A DNA stretch of 64,000 nt from Palsa-89 sp963824345. Lineage in GTDB: Bacteria; Acidobacteriota; Terriglobia; Bryobacterales; Bryobacteraceae. The DNA lies in contig CAWGOZ010000014.1 in NCBI GenBank assembly GCA_963824345.1, positions 1 through 64,000 of the forward strand. The letters run 5' to 3'. Every line of letters begins with the position of its first letter. Within the stretch, counting starts at the first letter, position 1. Shown here piece by piece: positions 17,030-24,913 of this stretch. The notes beneath the pieces are model-generated. The model was not told the origin of the DNA, did no database searches, and worked only from the letters and a program-made list of their open reading frames with translations. The position numbers and the translations under genes are program-made.

Positions 17030-17962
17030 TTATTTTCCACCCAAGCTCTTGTAAACCTCTTCGATGAATGCCTCACCGGAACCGTATTGCGTATCGTAAT
17101 CGAGCGTTGGCCGGGCGGCCTTCACCTGATCGAGCGTCAGGCCGCGCTTGACCATGTCCTGGATCCGATCGCGAATAATGGTGGCCATGTCCCGGTACTC
17201 CACCACATCGGCCTCGTTGCACAGCCGTCCATGGCCGGGAATCACTCGCGTGCCGCCGTCCTGCAAACGTTCGGGAACGGTCAGGTGCAGCAAATGGTTC
17301 AGCGCGTCGAGTTCTCCCTGTATGCTCCCGCCACGAGCCAGGTCGATGAACGGGTAACGGTCCGGAGTAAATATATCCCCCGCGCTAATGACATCGGAAC
17401 GGCGGAACAACACGATGCTGTCACCGTCGCTGTGTGCCTGGGGTTCATGAAAAATGATCACCGGCTCGCCGTTGAACCAAAGGTCCTTGGTGGGCGTTGA
17501 GTATTCATCGTTCGGCACGTCCGTCAAAGGCGGCAGTTGCTTCCCGACCGGCGCTGTCATGCGATTCATGACATTGGAATGCGCGATGATAGTCGCACGA
17601 GGGCCGAAATCCGGAGACGCGCCCGGCGCGCCCATCGCGGCTAAGACCGCGTTGCCACTCACGCGATCCGGCGCGGCGCTGGTGTCGATAATATACCGGA
17701 GCGGTTTGGATGTCAGCTTCTTGAGTTCCGCCGCAATTTTGGGAGCCAGCGCAGCTGGCAGGGTGTCCACCAGCAGCACTCCGTCGCTGCCGGTCTGCGC
17801 GGTTATGTTGCCGCCCGGCCCCACCAGCATGTAAATGCTGCCCTGCACCGGCAAAACGTGTATTTCATCGTTGCCGGAGCTCGTGGGGATCTGCGCACTT
17901 GCGCTGTGCCCGGCCGCGAGAATCCCCAGGACCAGCGCGAGATTATTTTCACGACGCATCAT
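17030..17962 (-). CDS. Exported metallo-beta-lactamase-fold protein with altered metal motif
   Basis: A 310-residue protein with a signal peptide (about 1-23). The fold is shown by GGNITAQTGSDGVLLVDTLPA (51-71), LRYIIDTSAAPDRVSGN (88-104), PQAHSDGDSIVLF (174-186), ISAGDIF (192-198) and the PGHG loop (242-245). In active MBL hydrolases the second element reads THxHxDHxGG; here it is DTSAAPDRVSGN, so three to four metal ligands are missing, while His177, Asp196 and His244 remain. The protein has probably lost the usual binuclear site or binds one metal. It sits 7 bases after a VOC gene and 4 before the next gene, in one operon. Confidence 0.85.
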   Translation of the reverse strand: MMRRENNLALVLGILAAGHSASAQIPTSSGNDEIHVLPVQGSIYMLVGPGGNITAQTGSDGVLLVDTLPAALAPKIAAELKKLTSKPLRYIIDTSAAPDRVSGNAVLAAMGAPGASPDFGPRATIIAHSNVMNRMTAPVGKQLPPLTDVPNDEYSTPTKDLWFNGEPVIIFHEPQAHSDGDSIVLFRRSDVISAGDIFTPDRYPFIDLARGGSIQGELDALNHLLHLTVPERLQDGGTRVIPGHGRLCNEADVVEYRDMATIIRDRIQDMVKRGLTLDQVKAARPTLDYDTQYGSGEAFIEEVYKSLGGK

Positions 17963-17969
17963 GATTGGG

Positions 17970-19013
17970 CTAGGTCCCGGGAATCAGCTCGATCAGAAAA
18001 CCGTTGGGGTCGCGAACGAAGATAGCCATCATCGGGCCGAGCTTCACGGGTTGCCCGCCCACGGTAACCACCGAACCGCCAGTCGCCTTGACGGCTGCGA
18101 TGGAGGCATTGAGATCCTGAACGCGCACCGAAACGGCGGGCGATCCGATGTCCGGAACGGCCAGGTGGAAGGGTTTGCGCGGGACATCCTTGAATTCGAG
18201 AAACTCCCAGCTCACCGGGGAGCCAGGGATCTTCGCGGTGCCGATACGCCATTGCGCGCCTTCGGCATCGATCAGCGTTGCGATGGCTTTATCGGTGGTG
18301 AACTGGGGCGCGGGCTTGGTTTCGAAACCCAGGACGTCGTGATAGAACTTCAAGGTCTGATCGAGATTCTCAACCGTGATTGCGATACGGGCGCCGATGA
18401 CGTTGCTGCCGGCGGGCGCGTCGGATGCGGGCGCGGGTTGAATTCCGGCCAGCTCCAGCAGGAAGCCGTCAGGATCGCGGACGAAAACCGACCGGCTCTT
18501 GCTGTTCTCGCCGCCAACTCTCATGGGATGGCCGCCGATGCTGAGCACCGAACCGCCGCATTTGTTGACCCCGGCCAGAGCGGCGTCGACATCGCGCACC
18601 GTGAGAATCAAAGTTGCGGCGCCGGGATCCTGCGCGTGCGGCCGAACGCTCTTGCGCTGGATATCGGTGAACTCGGTCAGCTCGAGATCGAGTTTCGCAC
18701 CGGGGATTTCGAACATCGCATTGCGAAACTTGGCCCCGTGGGTCGCCGTAAACTTCGAGAGCGATTCATCCAGAGCGCTCGGCGCGGGCAGCGTGCCGAT
18801 GGGCTTCCCGTCGGGACCGGCCATCTTCAGGCCGAGTCCGTCGCGATAAAAGCTGGCGGTCTTATCTAGATCGGCCACCGAATGGATAATGGCGCGAACT
18901 CCGATGGCGGCGCTCGCCGATTCCTGCCTGCCGGTTTGCGCGAACATCGCTCCGGCGGTGAACATCGAGAACATCAGGCCGCCCGACATGGCGGCGGCTC
19001 GGATTGACTGCAT
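17970..19013 (-). CDS. Exported protein with two VOC (glyoxalase-like) domains
   Basis: A 347-residue protein with a signal peptide and two vicinal-oxygen-chelate halves: IGVRAIIHSVADLDKTASFYRDGLGLKM and IGARIAITVENLDQTLKFYHDVLGFETK open them, and each ends FVRDPDGFLLEL or FVRDPNGFLIEL, carrying the conserved Glu. Such tandem VOC proteins bind a metal and act on small molecules. The signal peptide is unusual for this fold. The start is the ATG at 19013, with AAGGAG at 19023-19028, rather than the upstream one at 19040. It is the first gene of a four-gene operon of exported proteins. Confidence 0.85.
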   Translation of the reverse strand: MQSIRAAAMSGGLMFSMFTAGAMFAQTGRQESASAAIGVRAIIHSVADLDKTASFYRDGLGLKMAGPDGKPIGTLPAPSALDESLSKFTATHGAKFRNAMFEIPGAKLDLELTEFTDIQRKSVRPHAQDPGAATLILTVRDVDAALAGVNKCGGSVLSIGGHPMRVGGENSKSRSVFVRDPDGFLLELAGIQPAPASDAPAGSNVIGARIAITVENLDQTLKFYHDVLGFETKPAPQFTTDKAIATLIDAEGAQWRIGTAKIPGSPVSWEFLEFKDVPRKPFHLAVPDIGSPAVSVRVQDLNASIAAVKATGGSVVTVGGQPVKLGPMMAIFVRDPNGFLIELIPGT

Positions 19014-19081
19014 GCGGCGTTTCTCCTTAACCAGAGCCATGATACACTCTGGCGGAGCGCCGCGGGGGAAAAACGCCGAAT

Positions 19082-21349
19082 TTAATTGGACACGTTCATC
19101 ACCGGAGTATTGGAAGTATATCCCGCAATCGTAATCGCAACCGGGTAGGCGCCCCTGGCGACGTTCGGCACGATAAAGTTGGCCTGATACAATCCCACCG
19201 ATCCCGGGGTCAAGCCCATGTAGACCACAGTGGCCGCCGCGTCGCCCACGGTGATCGAGTTGGTGCCGGTCACGGGCGAATCTCCAGCCGGCGCCGCGGC
19301 GCCTGTCGTGAGCGCTCCCGAGGCCTGCACCGGTCCTCCACCGGTGAAATACACCACCACTTCATCGCCCACGGCGGCCGGATTGGCGGGCGAATTTATG
19401 CTGCCATCCGCATTCACTACCGGCGCCCGATTGTTGGAAGACGAAATCCCCGGCGTTCCGGTGGCAGGCACATAGACTGCCGCGGCGTTGCTGGCCGAAG
19501 TTCCGTTCGTCACGATCACCGAAGCCACGGTATTTCCCTGAATGTCCCAGGGCATCTGAGCGTCGATCTGATCGGAACTCACATAGAACAGCGGCGCAGG
19601 CTCGCCGTTGATGGTCACAGAGGTCTCCGCCAATTTAATGGGAAGAGGAAGATTGAGCGCGCCCTTGGTCTCAGTGGAGAAATCCTGCCCGAACACGACG
19701 AATATGCTGCCCGGCGGCGTAGCGTTGTAAGCATAACTGGCCACATTGGAGATGTTTGCGCTGGGATTGGGAAAGGCCGAATGCCCGCTGCCCGTGCGTA
19801 CGAATTGAGAGCTCTCCGCCAGCAGGTCGAAGTTTTGACCGTACACACCCGAAATCACGAAATTCAGGGTGGTGGCTAGCCCCGCGGGATTCACCAGCGT
19901 GGCGGAAGCCATACAACCGGATGTCACAGCATAGGTTCCGGTGGTGGTCCCCGTCACCGGCGCAGCCCCGCCCTGGCTCAAAGTGTAACTTGCTTTCACA
20001 GTGCCCTGCCCATCGAAGTAGTATTCGCCGGTCTCGTCTTCGGAGCCGGTTTGCGTAGTCCCCGACAGAGTGAAACCGCTGGCGGTGAACGTGTATTCGC
20101 CCGACAGCGTAGGCGTCGCGCAAGCTGCCGGAGAAGTATCATTGCCGCCGCCGGAATAGACGTAGGTCGCGTCCGAACCCTCGATGTCGAAGGCCGCGCC
20201 GCTATTCCAAACCACCAGCGTAAATGTCGCCGCGCTGGTTGTGGTGATGGTCAGGGTGCCGGAGCAATTGCTGGGCACGCTATACGTCCCGGTATAAGTA
20301 AACGACTGTCCTTGCGCCAGATTTGTGTTGTCGACACCAGCCAGGGTCACGTTGCCCTGGCCGTCAAATGTGGCCGTACCGATCCCCTGGAAGGATCCCA
20401 AGAAGTTCCCCGCCGACGAGATGGCGCGTCCGCTCAGCGTCAAACTGTAAGCGCCAGTCAGATTGGACGTGCTGCAGGGTCCGCCCGCGATCGCGTGCCT
20501 CACGGACTGGAGAGTGGCCGTAGACGTTTGTCCGTACACGGCGTGCCCCCCGCCGGCGAGCAACAGGTTCGATGTTTCCAAGGTGACGTAGAATCCGGCG
20601 TTGCCGGCCGAGACGTTGTAGATGCTAAAGCTCAGCGTATAGGAGTTGGAACTCGAATCGGTGAGCGTCGCGGATCCAATACAACTGGACGATACCAAAT
20701 AGGAGCCCGTCAGCGTAACAGCGTTGCTGGTGGTTCCGCTGGTGGCGGTGGTGATGTCCGCCGTCAGATTGCCTTGACCGTCGAATTGAAATAGACCGGC
20801 GGCATCGGCGGCGCCGCTCACCGCGCCCGCGGCAAGCACGAATCCGGTTCCGTTGAATGTGTAGACGCCATCCAGCGTGGCGGTGGAGCAAACAGTGGAC
20901 TGGGGCAATGCGATTCCGTCGCCCGAGTAGGAATAGGTGGCGTCGGACCCGGTCAACTGAAAGTCCTGGACCGGATTGTTCACGCCTACGCTGTAAATGG
21001 CCACATACAGGGTCGCGCTGCCGCCAGAGGCGATGGTCACGGTCGCAATGCAATTGGCCTGCACGCTGTAGGTTCCCGACCAGTTCAGCGGCGTTGCGAC
21101 TCCTTGGTTGGTGTTGTCGGCGAGCTTCATAATCACCGTGCTCAGCCCGTCGAAAGTCGCCGTTCCATTCGCCTGGAGCACGCCGGTGAAGGCTCCCGCA
21201 GACGAGACCTGCCGTCCGGTGAGAGCGACCGCGTAGGTTCCGCTGAGAGACGAGGAACTGCATGGTCCACCCCCAATCTGGGTTTGCGCCAGCAACGGGG
21301 CGGCCATCAGGCTGAAAAGAAGAAATCGAACAGCAGTTTGTGTAGGCAT
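19082..21349 (-). CDS. Exported fourfold-repeat protein with TIGR03437-type C-terminal domain
   Basis: A 755-residue protein with signal peptide (PTQTAVRFLLFSLMAAPLLAQ). The part about 25-520 is an A-B-A'-B' array: units begin GGPCSSSSLSGTYAV, STVCSTATLDGVYTF, GGPCSTSNLTGAYSL and AACATPTLSGEYTF. Each holds one cysteine pair with spacing 70, 69, 70 and 69 (C30/C100, C154/C223, C292/C362, C410/C479). The last ~225 residues begin ISNVASYAYNATPPGSIFVVFG and contain VTINGEPAPLFYVSSDQIDAQMPW and VVVYFTGGGPV, matching the Solibacter-type C-terminal domain (TIGR03437). Probably surface-exposed; the function is unknown. The ATG at 21349 fits the leader better than the longer frame. Confidence 0.85.
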   Translation of the reverse strand: MPTQTAVRFLLFSLMAAPLLAQTQIGGGPCSSSSLSGTYAVALTGRQVSSAGAFTGVLQANGTATFDGLSTVIMKLADNTNQGVATPLNWSGTYSVQANCIATVTIASGGSATLYVAIYSVGVNNPVQDFQLTGSDATYSYSGDGIALPQSTVCSTATLDGVYTFNGTGFVLAAGAVSGAADAAGLFQFDGQGNLTADITTATSGTTSNAVTLTGSYLVSSSCIGSATLTDSSSNSYTLSFSIYNVSAGNAGFYVTLETSNLLLAGGGHAVYGQTSTATLQSVRHAIAGGPCSTSNLTGAYSLTLSGRAISSAGNFLGSFQGIGTATFDGQGNVTLAGVDNTNLAQGQSFTYTGTYSVPSNCSGTLTITTTSAATFTLVVWNSGAAFDIEGSDATYVYSGGGNDTSPAACATPTLSGEYTFTASGFTLSGTTQTGSEDETGEYYFDGQGTVKASYTLSQGGAAPVTGTTTGTYAVTSGCMASATLVNPAGLATTLNFVISGVYGQNFDLLAESSQFVRTGSGHSAFPNPSANISNVASYAYNATPPGSIFVVFGQDFSTETKGALNLPLPIKLAETSVTINGEPAPLFYVSSDQIDAQMPWDIQGNTVASVIVTNGTSASNAAAVYVPATGTPGISSSNNRAPVVNADGSINSPANPAAVGDEVVVYFTGGGPVQASGALTTGAAAPAGDSPVTGTNSITVGDAAATVVYMGLTPGSVGLYQANFIVPNVARGAYPVAITIAGYTSNTPVMNVSN

Positions 21350-21473
21350 GAACCGTTTAACCTCGTACAAATACATAGAGTGATGTCAGCATCGGAACGT
21401 TTCGCGGGAGATAGGCCGCGACGAGATTTCGGACGCTAACGAACCATTATGGGTGGATGGGGCGGGACAATCT

Positions 21474-21495
21474 GCTCACAATTGCTCATGTGAGC
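21474..21495. other. Short inverted repeat between two reverse-strand genes
   Basis: GCTCAC (21474-21479) and GTGAGC (21490-21495) form a 6-base-pair inverted repeat with a 10-base loop in the ~210-base gap between lptD and the TIGR03437-type gene. No T-run follows, so a terminator is doubtful. The rest of this gap shows no coding signal. Confidence 0.3.
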
Positions 21496-21560
21496 TACCC
21501 GACGGTTATTTCCGGGCCGCGACCGTGAGGAAGCGCCGTACGCTGATTCGGATGCCCCAG

Positions 21561-23948
21561 CTAGTAGATGTTTTCCTGTTTGCGCATGTTACCGAACGAT
21601 CCGATGTTGGCGATGGTGAACGAAAGCCGGTATTGCGTATCGTCGCGGATTCCGAAATTATAGCGCCGGTATTCGGCGCTGATGCCGCAACAGTCGGTGT
21701 TGTAACTGATCTCGGTGGTGCCGAACTCCAGAACGTGGTAGTGCAGATCGTAAAACGCATTGACGGCGGCATTCCAGCCCTTGCGGGTTCGATTGCCGAC
21801 CGCGAACAGCACGTTGATCTGATTGCTGGGGGGCACCACGTCCGGAAAGTTGTTGATCTCGCTATGGCCCACGCCGAACAGATATTTGTTGGCCACCCGG
21901 ACATTTCCGTTCAAGGTAGTGTTGGTGATGCGGCCGAGCAGTGGATCGTAGTCCACCCGCCACTCAAACCCCACGACATGTTGGAAGCGCAAAGCCGAAA
22001 CGATGGGAGAGTAGTGGCGGGGACCGCTCAGGAACGTAAACCCATCCAGCTCCTCGGAATCCTGCACCACGTTGTACTGGCCCGGAATCACGGCGCCTCC
22101 AAAGGTGGGATTGAAATAGCGGCTTTGCGCCACTTCCACGCTGAAGACCTCGTTCACGTTTCCGTCCTTGTCCTTCACGAAGAAGCGATTGGCAAGCGAA
22201 AAGGTCAGCGAATCGGTGTCCGACATCAGGTCGTTCTCGTCGAAGCGGATGATGCGGGTAAAGTCGTCGATACCGTCCACGAAGTGGTATTCGACGCGCG
22301 GTTCGATGACGTGCTTCACCTTAACGCCGCCCAGCCACTTGGGCGAGTTGTAAATTTTTTCGAGCGACGGCGGAATCAGATCTACACGCACCTCGCGGTC
22401 ACTGCGCAGCAGGGATTGGCTGGTGGCCAGTCCGTTCACGAAGCTGGCGCCGTATCCGGTCTCGCGCACGCCGAAACTGGCGCTCAGGCTGAAATCGGCG
22501 AAATGGAAGGCGGTGGTGAGTTCGGGATTCACGTCCAGGCGGTCGACGAAGCTAGGCGTGGTGAACTCGGTCTGGGTGCGGTCCACGAAGCCCGCGCTGC
22601 TGTTGAACGAAAACCACACCGGCACCGGTCCGCCCAGAATCTGGCGGTCGCGGCTCAGAAATTCCGCCACCGGCAATTTCTTGATGATGATGCGGTCGTT
22701 GGGCGAATACGAGTCTTCATACTCCTCGTCGCGCGTGACGGCCACGTCGAAAGTGAAGCTCGACCAGTGCTTCATCACATATCCCACCGAATGCGTCTCC
22801 GAAAAGATGGTCTCGTGGAACGACTGGCTGAAGGCTTCCCGGAACAGGAAGGAACTCAGTTCATCCAGATGCACTCGCGCGATCCAGCCGTCGCCCAGAT
22901 CGGAGTGGCCGTCGAAGGTGAATTCCTCTCCGCCCTGCTTTTGGACCGTTCCGTACACTGGGATCCCGCGATCCTGCACCGCATAGACGTTCAAGCTGAA
23001 ATCGGTGCCGGGCCTCACTTTACCCCGAAATTCGATCGTTTCGGCGGGTCCCCGCGACGTGAAGTATTGAATGCGGGCCAGCGTGTCGTAGCTGCGGCTG
23101 ATGGCCCAATAATAGGCCAGGCCGAACATCTCGCCGTAAGTGGAGCTGTGCCCGATATTGGGCGTCATGAAGCCGCTCTGGCGCGGCAGCTTCTTGAGCG
23201 ATTTGTAATACAGCGGAAAATAGAAAATCGGGACTTTCTTCACATGAAATACCGCGCGGTGGGTGATGGCCCGATTGTTAGGATCGATATCGAACTTGGT
23301 GCTGGTGAGCCGCCACCAGGGTTTGGGGACCTTGCAGTCGGTCACAAAACCGTCGTGGATAATGTATTTGCCGTCGCGGCGTTCGCCCCACTGGCCTTCG
23401 AAATAGAACGGGTTGTTGGTGGTAAGCAGGCCGGGCCGGGAGATAACGGTCGGCTCCGACGTGCCTCTGACGTTGTAGAAGATGCCGACCTCGGTGTTGA
23501 CGTTGTAAGTGAGGTGATCGCAGAACAGCTTGGTGCCGTCCAGGAAATTCTCGTAGCGGATGTTGCCCCAGGCCTCCACGTCACCGGTATCGTCGTTGTA
23601 GTCCACCAGGTCGGCGTCGAACCTTTTGTCGATGCTTTCCAGGTGCGCATGGCCGCGCAAGTGCCTCAGATCTCCGTCGACTTCCTGTGTGTCAGAGGAA
23701 ACGTCGTAGTCCAGAGGATTGGGAGCGCCCGGCCGCACATAACCCAGCCGCTGGTCGGGATTGGCCGCGTTGGGCTGCGCCACCGGTGCTGGCGCGGGCG
23801 GCGGGATGGCAGCATTGGGCAGTTGAGGCGGAGGAACCTGAGCGGAAAGCGGACCCGCGGCCAGCAGGCAGACCCAGAGCAGAGTCCCGCCAAAACCCGG
23901 CCAACAAAGTTCGTGACATTTTTGCCCAAATATGTTACGAAGGAACAT
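21561..23948 (-). CDS. lptD: LPS-assembly protein LptD
   Basis: A 795-residue outer-membrane protein. After a signal peptide and a Pro/Ala-rich stretch, an OstA/LptA-like jellyroll follows (about 75-230: QEVDGDLRHLRGHAHLE, IRYENFLDGTKLFCDHLTYN), then a long region of alternating aromatic strands typical of the 26-strand LptD barrel (FYFPLYYKSLKKLPRQSGFMTPNIG is the conserved lead-in). LptD inserts lipopolysaccharide in the outer leaflet together with LptE. The start at 23948 gives the shortest leader that still works; the longer frame adds 33 residues without a signal. No lptE or surA is next to it. Confidence 0.92.
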   Translation of the reverse strand: MFLRNIFGQKCHELCWPGFGGTLLWVCLLAAGPLSAQVPPPQLPNAAIPPPAPAPVAQPNAANPDQRLGYVRPGAPNPLDYDVSSDTQEVDGDLRHLRGHAHLESIDKRFDADLVDYNDDTGDVEAWGNIRYENFLDGTKLFCDHLTYNVNTEVGIFYNVRGTSEPTVISRPGLLTTNNPFYFEGQWGERRDGKYIIHDGFVTDCKVPKPWWRLTSTKFDIDPNNRAITHRAVFHVKKVPIFYFPLYYKSLKKLPRQSGFMTPNIGHSSTYGEMFGLAYYWAISRSYDTLARIQYFTSRGPAETIEFRGKVRPGTDFSLNVYAVQDRGIPVYGTVQKQGGEEFTFDGHSDLGDGWIARVHLDELSSFLFREAFSQSFHETIFSETHSVGYVMKHWSSFTFDVAVTRDEEYEDSYSPNDRIIIKKLPVAEFLSRDRQILGGPVPVWFSFNSSAGFVDRTQTEFTTPSFVDRLDVNPELTTAFHFADFSLSASFGVRETGYGASFVNGLATSQSLLRSDREVRVDLIPPSLEKIYNSPKWLGGVKVKHVIEPRVEYHFVDGIDDFTRIIRFDENDLMSDTDSLTFSLANRFFVKDKDGNVNEVFSVEVAQSRYFNPTFGGAVIPGQYNVVQDSEELDGFTFLSGPRHYSPIVSALRFQHVVGFEWRVDYDPLLGRITNTTLNGNVRVANKYLFGVGHSEINNFPDVVPPSNQINVLFAVGNRTRKGWNAAVNAFYDLHYHVLEFGTTEISYNTDCCGISAEYRRYNFGIRDDTQYRLSFTIANIGSFGNMRKQENIY

Positions 23949-24075
23949 AACCTTTTGGATGAGGTTTCGAAGGGAAGGGTTGTCCTCGGAAGCTACGGAA
24001 CGAGGCTTCAACCGAAAACCGTAGCATGGATGTCTGGATGTCCGCAACCGGAACTTTTCCTAACGGAGTGTTTTG

Positions 24076-24903
24076 ATGGAATGCCGTTACTGCCAATCCG
24101 CGAACGCCGAGGACGACCACCGCTGCCGGCGCTGCGGGCGCCGCTTGCGCATGGGCCCGGTCTATGCGAGTTCGGCTACAACCGCGCCGGTTTTAATGTC
24201 CAGCGTAGCGCCGGTGTTGCGTCCGGGCGCCGCGGCGGTTTTACCGTCCAGTGCAGCGCCCGGTCCGGCTGCGTCGAAAATCACGTACCAGCCATCGCTG
24301 TTCACCTCGCGCGAACTGCCGAGAGTGGTGCCCTTTGAGACCATCGCACCGGACGTGGCGCGGCAGTTTCCGCGCAAGATGCAGCCGGCGGCTCCGCGAC
24401 AGCGGCATCGCAAGGTTATTCCGGGCCAGCAGGCGCTTGAGTTTACGCACGCGGGGCGCCTGGCGAAGCCCGTCGATGGCGTGATCTATTGCGACGCACC
24501 GGTGGCAGTTCCGGCCCATCGCGCCATGGCTGCGGCGGTAGATGCTAGCATCGTTCTAATGGCTCTGGCCATCTTCGGTCTTATCTTCCACCTGGCCGGG
24601 GGCAGGTTTGTCCTGGATGCCAAAACGGCTCCCATCTTCTTGGCCGCGGCGGCCGCAGTGGTGCTCTTCTACAGATTGCTATGGTGCCTGGCCAACGGCG
24701 ACTCGGCCGGCCAGCGCTGGGCGCATCTACGGCTGGTCAATTTCGACGGCCAGAGGCCCACGCGGACGCAGCGGTTCTATCGCTTGGCTTCGGGACTGCT
24801 CAGCTGCTTGGCTGCTGGCATCGGCTTGCTGTGGAGCCTGGTGGACGAAGAAACGCTCACCTGGCACGATCACATCTCGAAGACCTTCCCAACGCCGGTG
24901 TAA
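24076..24903 (+). CDS. Zinc-ribbon RDD-family membrane protein
   Basis: A 275-residue protein. The N-terminus has a zinc ribbon, CRYCQ...CRRCG (residues 3-6 and 17-20 approximately). A disordered Pro/Ala-rich linker follows, then an RDD domain from about 140: HRAMAAAVDASIVLMALAIFG, a second membrane segment, and NGDSAGQRWAHLRLVNFDGQRPT, ending in DEETLTWHDHIS, which is the typical RDD close. RDD proteins are small membrane proteins, some linked to ion or solute transport. ATG at 24076 is used rather than the TTG three bases upstream, since GGAG is at 24065-24068. Divergent from lptD. Confidence 0.8.
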   Translation: MECRYCQSANAEDDHRCRRCGRRLRMGPVYASSATTAPVLMSSVAPVLRPGAAAVLPSSAAPGPAASKITYQPSLFTSRELPRVVPFETIAPDVARQFPRKMQPAAPRQRHRKVIPGQQALEFTHAGRLAKPVDGVIYCDAPVAVPAHRAMAAAVDASIVLMALAIFGLIFHLAGGRFVLDAKTAPIFLAAAAAVVLFYRLLWCLANGDSAGQRWAHLRLVNFDGQRPTRTQRFYRLASGLLSCLAAGIGLLWSLVDEETLTWHDHISKTFPTPV

Positions 24904-24913
24904 ATCGGGCCGT

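Noticed and set aside
21453..24338. 961-codon plus-strand ORF
   Set aside because: It lies antisense to lptD and part of the next gene. No signal peptide, ribosome-binding site or recognisable family; typical of GC-rich shadow frames.
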